A stretch of DNA of 64,000 nt from Bacteroidota bacterium. Lineage in GTDB: Bacteria; Bacteroidota; Bacteroidia; Cytophagales; Cyclobacteriaceae. How positions within the stretch are numbered: the first letter of the stretch is position 1; every line of letters starts with the position of its first letter. A program made the translations under genes and the position numbers. The notes below the pieces were generated by a model that worked only from the letters and a program-made list of their open reading frames with translations, did no database searches and was not told where the DNA came from. The DNA is taken from positions 496,001 to 560,000 of the forward strand of contig JAFDYV010000004.1 of the NCBI GenBank assembly GCA_018267275.1. Direction: 5' to 3'. Shown piece by piece: positions 61,245 through 64,000 of this stretch.

Positions 61245-64000
61245 TTAATTCTTCTTCTTCTTAAACAAGTTATTGAGCTTGTTTTGAAGCGCATCTTTGA
61301 TTGGGTCAGTCTTGGTGCTGTCTTTTTTGGTTGAATCAGCTTTGGCACCTCCACCCAAAATATTGTTGATCACATCTTTGGCTGGAGAATCTTTCACCAG
61401 GTTTTGCACCGCTTCAGTTGCTTTCTCTTGCGCTACGTTTTTCACTGCTTCTTTTGCCTGCTGCTTTTGTTCTTGCATATTCAATGCATACTTGGGCGAA
61501 GTCATGGTGCCACCTAATGCAATTGAAACAGGCACTTCAGAATTTGCATTGCCATTGGGATTGATGAAATTATTGAATTGTGCGCCCAACTGACCTGCCG
61601 GCACCATCATCTTTAAATCATAAGCAATGGTTTTGTCCAACCCCGTGCTGCCGCTTACGGTAGTCACGTAATTTCCAAATTTTACATTGAATGGCTTTAC
61701 ACTCAACCGGCCATCATTAATGGTAGCCGACATGAGTACATCTTTAAAGGTCACATTATCTGCATCGTTGAGTTTTGCCAGCGATGTAATGCCAGAAACC
61801 AATTTTGATTGAGTCAAAGCAGCCTGTGCAATTTTTATCAACCCCGCTCCACTTACGGTATTCATTTTTGGCATCATGTCTTGACCCAACTCTCCGCTGA
61901 TTTTAAAGTCCGTGCCGAATTTGCCCGTGGCAAGACCTGCAATAGGTGCGTAGGTTTTGATGATCGAAAACGAAGCCGCGGCTTGCTGAATAGCCAAATC
62001 TTCAATCTTCAAAGCCATGTCATACTTTGGATGGTTGATGTCTTTGGTGTTGTACGATCCGTTGATGGCAAAAGAACCGCCCAGCATATTAAACTTTACA
62101 CCGCTCAGATTGGCCACGCCATCTTTTACAATTACATCGCCTAGCGCGTTGGTGATGGTATAGTCCATCATCTTTACAGTCTTGATGTCGGAGTGCAAAA
62201 CGAAGTCAACATTCTGTGGAATGGGTATCACGCCATATTTCGCTGTGTCGGTTTTTGCGGGTTCGCTGCCAGAGGTCATAAATTCATTCAGGTCAAGTAA
62301 AGTCGAATTGAAATTGACATTGCCTTTTATGGTCTCTTTGCCAAACACATAACCAATATAATTACTTACCGAACCATCGGCACTAAAATCGCTGCGACCT
62401 ATCGTGCCGCTCGTGTTTTTCAATTCTATTTTTTGTGGATTGAACACCGCATCGGATGATGCGATGGCTACCGCGTACGGAAGTGTTTTGGAGCTGAACT
62501 TGAAGTCGCGCAACGAGGCCGAGCCGCTGGTTGGCAACTTGTCGTATCGTTTTGCATTCACATCAGAATACTTTCCTTTTGTTTCGATATTGGCTTTTAC
62601 TTTTCCCGCCAAGGCCATGCCCTCTACCGGAAATATCTTGGTCATTTTTTCAATATCAATTCCACCATTGGCTTTCAAATCCCAGGTATAATCTTCCAGG
62701 TTTTGCAGCAACAAATCGGCTGTAAACTTCTCGCCTTCCATTACCATCGAGAAATCTTTTACGTTGATGACGGTTTCGGCCATCTTGCCAGAGGTATTTT
62801 TTACGGTAGAAGTAAAGTGCAAATCTTCGAGAGGCAAAGGAAATTGTGAAGCCTTCACGTAGCCGTTATCCAACGCCATCGCTACATCTACAGCCGGAAT
62901 AATTTTTTTGATGCTATCATAAACACCCTTGGCCTTTGCATTGGCGGTGAAGGTACCTTTCATTTCCATGCCGTTCATGGGGAACATCTTGCTCAACTCC
63001 GTAAGATTAAGTTTTGCACGCACATCTGCGTCCATGCGGTAGTCTTTCAGGTTTTCAATTAACATTCTCGCATCAACTGGATTACTTCCAAAATCGAGGT
63101 GGAGTTTTTTCAAATCGATGAGCGTATTAGCAATCACACCTGTTTTATTGTCCACGAGCAAATCCATGTTAATGTTGTTGACTGCCGTTGGCAAGCTGGG
63201 ATATTTGAACATCGCATCTTTTACCTGTAGCCCAAGGTTGAAGGCCGGCATCTGTTTTTCGTTGTACGTACCTTTCACAAATCCGTTAAAAGCCAAATCG
63301 CCTTTGGTCTCCAGGTTCTTAAATTCTTTTGAATACATGCCCGGTACCAACGAGAGCAAACTTTTGAAAGAGTTGTCGGGGCTCTTGAAGTTAATGTCCA
63401 TGTTGATGTCTTTATCGGCCATCTTTACCCAGCCTTCGGCACTCAGCGCAAAATCGTTGAGCTTGGCAATGTTGTCTTTGAATGTGTATTTGGTGTAGCC
63501 TTCGCTGATACCAATCGTGGCATTCACTTCGGCACGTTTGTCGGTAATGTATTGGCTGCCGCCATAGGCTAGAGTAAGCGAATCAACAGAGGTTGCTGTT
63601 ACCAAGTCAAAGGCTTGATCGTTGAAATTGCCGCTGCCCGAGTGGTTCAATCCTTTCACGGAAGTGAAAAAGCCCATGGCCGCATCGTCATAAATCAATT
63701 CGCCTCTTACAATTTCCCAGTGGTCGATGCCAAACGAAAATTTAGCAGGCTCTTCTGCTGTTTTGACGGTATCCGTTGATGGAATCGCGATATCATAATT
63801 GGCGCGGCCATCTTTCAAAACTTTTACTTGAATACGTGGGCCCACCAGGGTGATACCTTTTAGGCGAAGTTGATCTCCAAAAATTACATCTTTCAGATTC
63901 ATTTCTACATCAAACCGATCGACAATAAAAAGATGTTCGCCTGCAAAGGGCTCGCGATTGAATACGCCTAATTCTTTAACTTCAACCGTTACGTTGGGGA
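61245..64000 (-). CDS. AsmA-like protein, N-terminus outside window
   Basis: The frame is open from the stop at 61245-61247 to the right edge, at least 917 codons. The visible protein is made of long repeated beta strands with the AsmA/DUF748 pattern (GADIDHW-like FGIDHWEIVRGELIYDD, LKGITLVGPRIQVKVLKDGRANYDI, repeated NIDFxFKxP and MFPMNGMEMKGTF blocks) and ends in a Lys-rich tail after KQQAKEAVKNVAQEKATEAV. AsmA/TamB/YhdP-type proteins bridge the periplasm and carry lipids to the outer membrane. The missing N-terminus should hold the signal/anchor. Confidence 0.88.
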   Translation of the reverse strand, partial: PNVTVEVKELGVFNREPFAGEHLFIVDRFDVEMNLKDVIFGDQLRLKGITLVGPRIQVKVLKDGRANYDIAIPSTDTVKTAEEPAKFSFGIDHWEIVRGELIYDDAAMGFFTSVKGLNHSGSGNFNDQAFDLVTATSVDSLTLAYGGSQYITDKRAEVNATIGISEGYTKYTFKDNIAKLNDFALSAEGWVKMADKDINMDINFKSPDNSFKSLLSLVPGMYSKEFKNLETKGDLAFNGFVKGTYNEKQMPAFNLGLQVKDAMFKYPSLPTAVNNINMDLLVDNKTGVIANTLIDLKKLHLDFGSNPVDARMLIENLKDYRMDADVRAKLNLTELSKMFPMNGMEMKGTFTANAKAKGVYDSIKKIIPAVDVAMALDNGYVKASQFPLPLEDLHFTSTVKNTSGKMAETVINVKDFSMVMEGEKFTADLLLQNLEDYTWDLKANGGIDIEKMTKIFPVEGMALAGKVKANIETKGKYSDVNAKRYDKLPTSGSASLRDFKFSSKTLPYAVAIASSDAVFNPQKIELKNTSGTIGRSDFSADGSVSNYIGYVFGKETIKGNVNFNSTLLDLNEFMTSGSEPAKTDTAKYGVIPIPQNVDFVLHSDIKTVKMMDYTITNALGDVIVKDGVANLSGVKFNMLGGSFAINGSYNTKDINHPKYDMALKIEDLAIQQAAASFSIIKTYAPIAGLATGKFGTDFKISGELGQDMMPKMNTVSGAGLIKIAQAALTQSKLVSGITSLAKLNDADNVTFKDVLMSATINDGRLSVKPFNVKFGNYVTTVSGSTGLDKTIAYDLKMMVPAGQLGAQFNNFINPNGNANSEVPVSIALGGTMTSPKYALNMQEQKQQAKEAVKNVAQEKATEAVQNLVKDSPAKDVINNILGGGAKADSTKKDSTKTDPIKDALQNKLNNLFKKKKN

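Overview
The window reads as chromosome of a gliding, heterotrophic member of the Bacteroidota, most likely order Cytophagales. The signs are a GldJ-type gliding lipoprotein, a CarboxypepD-plug TonB receptor, AraC regulators with membrane-spanning N-termini, a two-component-type propeller protein, a DUF5916 outer-membrane protein, the long form of IspH, Bacteroidota-type promoters (TTG, about 19-21 bases, TAnnTT[T/C]G) and almost no Shine-Dalgarno sequences. No rRNA, tRNA, CRISPR array, insertion sequence, phage gene or attachment site was seen. Genes are packed tightly. No gap without a gene exceeds 300 bases; the largest (11479-11700, 26131-26404, 31678-31948, 56271-56494) hold promoters, short repeats or palindromes, or nothing I can name.

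Layout. 1-3500: minus-strand DUF4175 membrane protein cut by the window edge, then an exported M20 amidohydrolase with a small membrane protein. 3600-7350: membrane-anchored AraC regulator, a perfect 20-bp palindrome, and a two-gene unit of acetamidase/formamidase-like protein and S41 peptidase. 7360-10800: ABC exporter, RlmI-like rRNA methyltransferase, DUF6265. 10800-14720: MORN-repeat lipoprotein, HtrA protease with a 57-residue partner and a clean terminator, then ispH. 14770-22300: propeller/Y_Y_Y membrane protein, dienelactone hydrolase coupled to a 48-residue protein, tricorn-like protease, DUF1684 protein. 22300-32200: DUF5916 protein, SPFH protein, MFS transporter, a Lys/Pro-tailed exported protein, 2'-5' RNA ligase-like protein, TPR protein, ComF, GldJ. 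32160-49780: mfd, a cytochrome c/PHM-like copper monooxygenase lipoprotein, THUMP-like methyltransferase, DUF1080 lipoprotein, metallo-hydrolase, K+ channel, malate:quinone oxidoreductase, acyl-CoA synthetase, a gene broken by one in-frame TGA, and polA.

49780-56270 holds a complete haem/iron uptake operon on the minus strand: small exported protein, TonB receptor, binding lipoprotein, permease, ATPase. 56340-59700 holds an acyl-CoA dehydrogenase, an aminoglycoside-phosphotransferase-like kinase and a 3-hydroxyacyl-CoA dehydrogenase. Together they resemble a split ACAD10/11 (Lva-like) route for 4-hydroxy acids. The window ends with a lipoprotein, an alpha/beta hydrolase and a large AsmA-like protein cut by the right edge.

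The most unusual items are: a copper monooxygenase with all six PHM copper ligands fused behind a CX4CH cytochrome motif; a DNA polymerase I whose proofreading motifs are all lost; an ispH whose conserved N-terminus has no standard start codon; a gene with a single in-frame TGA; an 81-bp four-stem cloverleaf palindrome; and degenerate octamer-periodic phrases lying directly before four genes. No complete new defence or mobile system was found.
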